NCBI GenBank assembly: GCA_027483535.1
Contig: JAIXUN010000003.1
Location: forward strand, 1 to 64,000
Length of the DNA: 64,000 nucleotides
Reading direction: 5' to 3'
DNA from: a bacterium
GTDB taxonomy: Bacteria; Armatimonadota; Fimbriimonadia; Fimbriimonadales; Fimbriimonadaceae
A model generated the notes under the pieces. That model was not told where the DNA came from and ran no database searches. It saw only the letters and a list, made by a program, of their open reading frames with translations. This document shows, piece after piece, positions 63,397-64,000 of this stretch; positions within the stretch are counted from its first letter, which is position 1, and each line of letters opens with the position of its first letter. Both the position numbers and the translations under genes were made by a program.

Positions 63397-63518
63397 GATG
63401 TTGATCCCCTCCTTGTCTTCCGCATTCTTAAGGAACGCGGCCCCTCTTGGGGGTTTTCCCTTCAGGATTTTCGGTTGGCGAGCCGAAGCACACCAGATGG
63501 ATTATAGAACCGACGATT

Positions 63519-64000
63519 CTAACCCACCAAAAAGTCTGCCACTTTAATCGGAGTGGCTTGCTCGGTGCGTTGGCTGAGCAAGGGCTTGTATTCAAACACG
63601 CGCGATCCTAAAAACGCCATGTGCCCGTCTCGGTTCTGTCCGTGACCGATGAGCGTCACGTACGGACTGCACACAATGGCATGACCGTCTCGCTGGTACA
63701 CATCGTCAAAACAGGTGACGTTGAGCAGTCCGGTTTCATCTTCTAGGTCGAAGAACACCACCCGCTTGCCGCTGGGAGTCGGTGGAAACCGCAACCGAAT
63801 AGGGTTGCCCACCACAATCGCTTTCTCTCCATCCTGGAGCCTTTTGGCTTCTGAGGTCGTGATGCCGCCCCTCGATCGCACCCGCTCCCGTTCGAACGCC
63901 ATGAGGTGATGGTTGATATCCAGCCCGAGCAGCACCCGCTCGTAAACCGCTTTCTCTTCGGGAGTGAAGTCTTCAATGCCCGTGGGCATGGGCGGCTCCG
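63519..64000 (-). CDS. Partial OB-fold protein resembling the C-terminus of DnaE2-type polymerases
   Basis: At least 160 residues; the frame is open to the window end, so the start is outside or uncertain. LLGLDINHHLMAFERERV, then GNPIRLRFPPTPSGKRVVFF and DLEDETGLLNVTCFD, match the last part of DnaE2/ImuC: an HP-like motif followed by the OB fold with its TLEDETG motif. This is the part missing from the polymerase gene at 38257. It may be a separate gene or the end of a second polymerase. Confidence 0.7.
   Translation of the reverse strand, partial: EPPMPTGIEDFTPEEKAVYERVLLGLDINHHLMAFERERVRSRGGITTSEAKRLQDGEKAIVVGNPIRLRFPPTPSGKRVVFFDLEDETGLLNVTCFDDVYQRDGHAIVCSPYVTLIGHGQNRDGHMAFLGSRVFEYKPLLSQRTEQATPIKVADFLVG

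Noticed and set aside
1-64000. tRNA, rRNA and classical IS elements
   Set aside because: No cloverleaf-like, rRNA-like or transposase-coding sequence found by reading both strands; a covariance-model scan would settle small RNAs.

Overview
The window looks like a chromosomal segment of a GC-rich environmental bacterium, most likely of the phylum Armatimonadota (Fimbriimonadia-like). This is an inference from protein style. Two prepilin-like proteins carry the FTLIELLVVIAIIAILAAILFP..FAQAK leader typical of that group. There are many PEP-CTERM-type secreted proteins, a DUF1501/DUF1800 pair, and DUF58, RDD and DUF3500 proteins. About 58 protein genes are supported. I found no rRNA, tRNA, CRISPR array, phage genes or classical insertion sequence.

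Layout. 0.3-8.9 kb: MFS transporter, a small pseudopilin pair, DUF4127, TfoX-like, DUF554 and membrane proteins, a secreted pseudopilin and a PrcB-type protein. 9-18.8 kb: acyltransferase, TauE/SafE exporter, AraC regulator, DUF4386-like protein, a small beta-barrel protein, a PEP-CTERM protein, ThuA-like protein, hisI and a GT39 glycosyltransferase. 19.7-24.9 kb: the DUF1501/DUF1800 pair and two coupled unknown genes, one of which carries a near-perfect parS site. 26.4-46.3 kb, almost all on the minus strand: SDR and TetR, selO, valS, DUF1460, an ALDH7-type dehydrogenase, a solitary C5 DNA methyltransferase, DUF3500, a truncated error-prone-type DNA polymerase alpha subunit, a DUF559 nuclease, recF and an RDD protein. 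46.3-62.8 kb, almost all on the plus strand: DUF58, HAF-repeat PEP-CTERM protein, PhzF, three unknown or secreted proteins, a thermonuclease, a sugar ABC transport locus ending in ruvA, four tandem paralogous PEP-CTERM genes, a pseudopilin and a small lipoprotein. The window ends in a partial OB-fold gene that resembles the missing C-terminus of the polymerase.

The most unusual feature is a set of intergenic islands built from a few recurring palindromic modules. Unit A is a CCCAGGGTT/AACCCTGGG palindrome followed by a GCGGC/GCCGC palindrome. Unit B has GGTCCGGAGGACC boxes around CCCAGACC/GGTCTGGG. Unit C is a MITE-like element of about 160-250 bp with roughly 42-bp terminal inverted repeats. 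Unit D is a CCCTCGCCCC...GGGTGAGGGG module. Unit C occurs about 12 times. One copy contains the DUF559 nuclease gene between its inverted ends, and another has a unit B nested inside it.

The parS-like site, recF, DnaA-box-like 9-mers and a sharp change in gene orientation near 46 kb together suggest that the window lies close to the replication origin. This is inference, since dnaA and dnaN are not present here.
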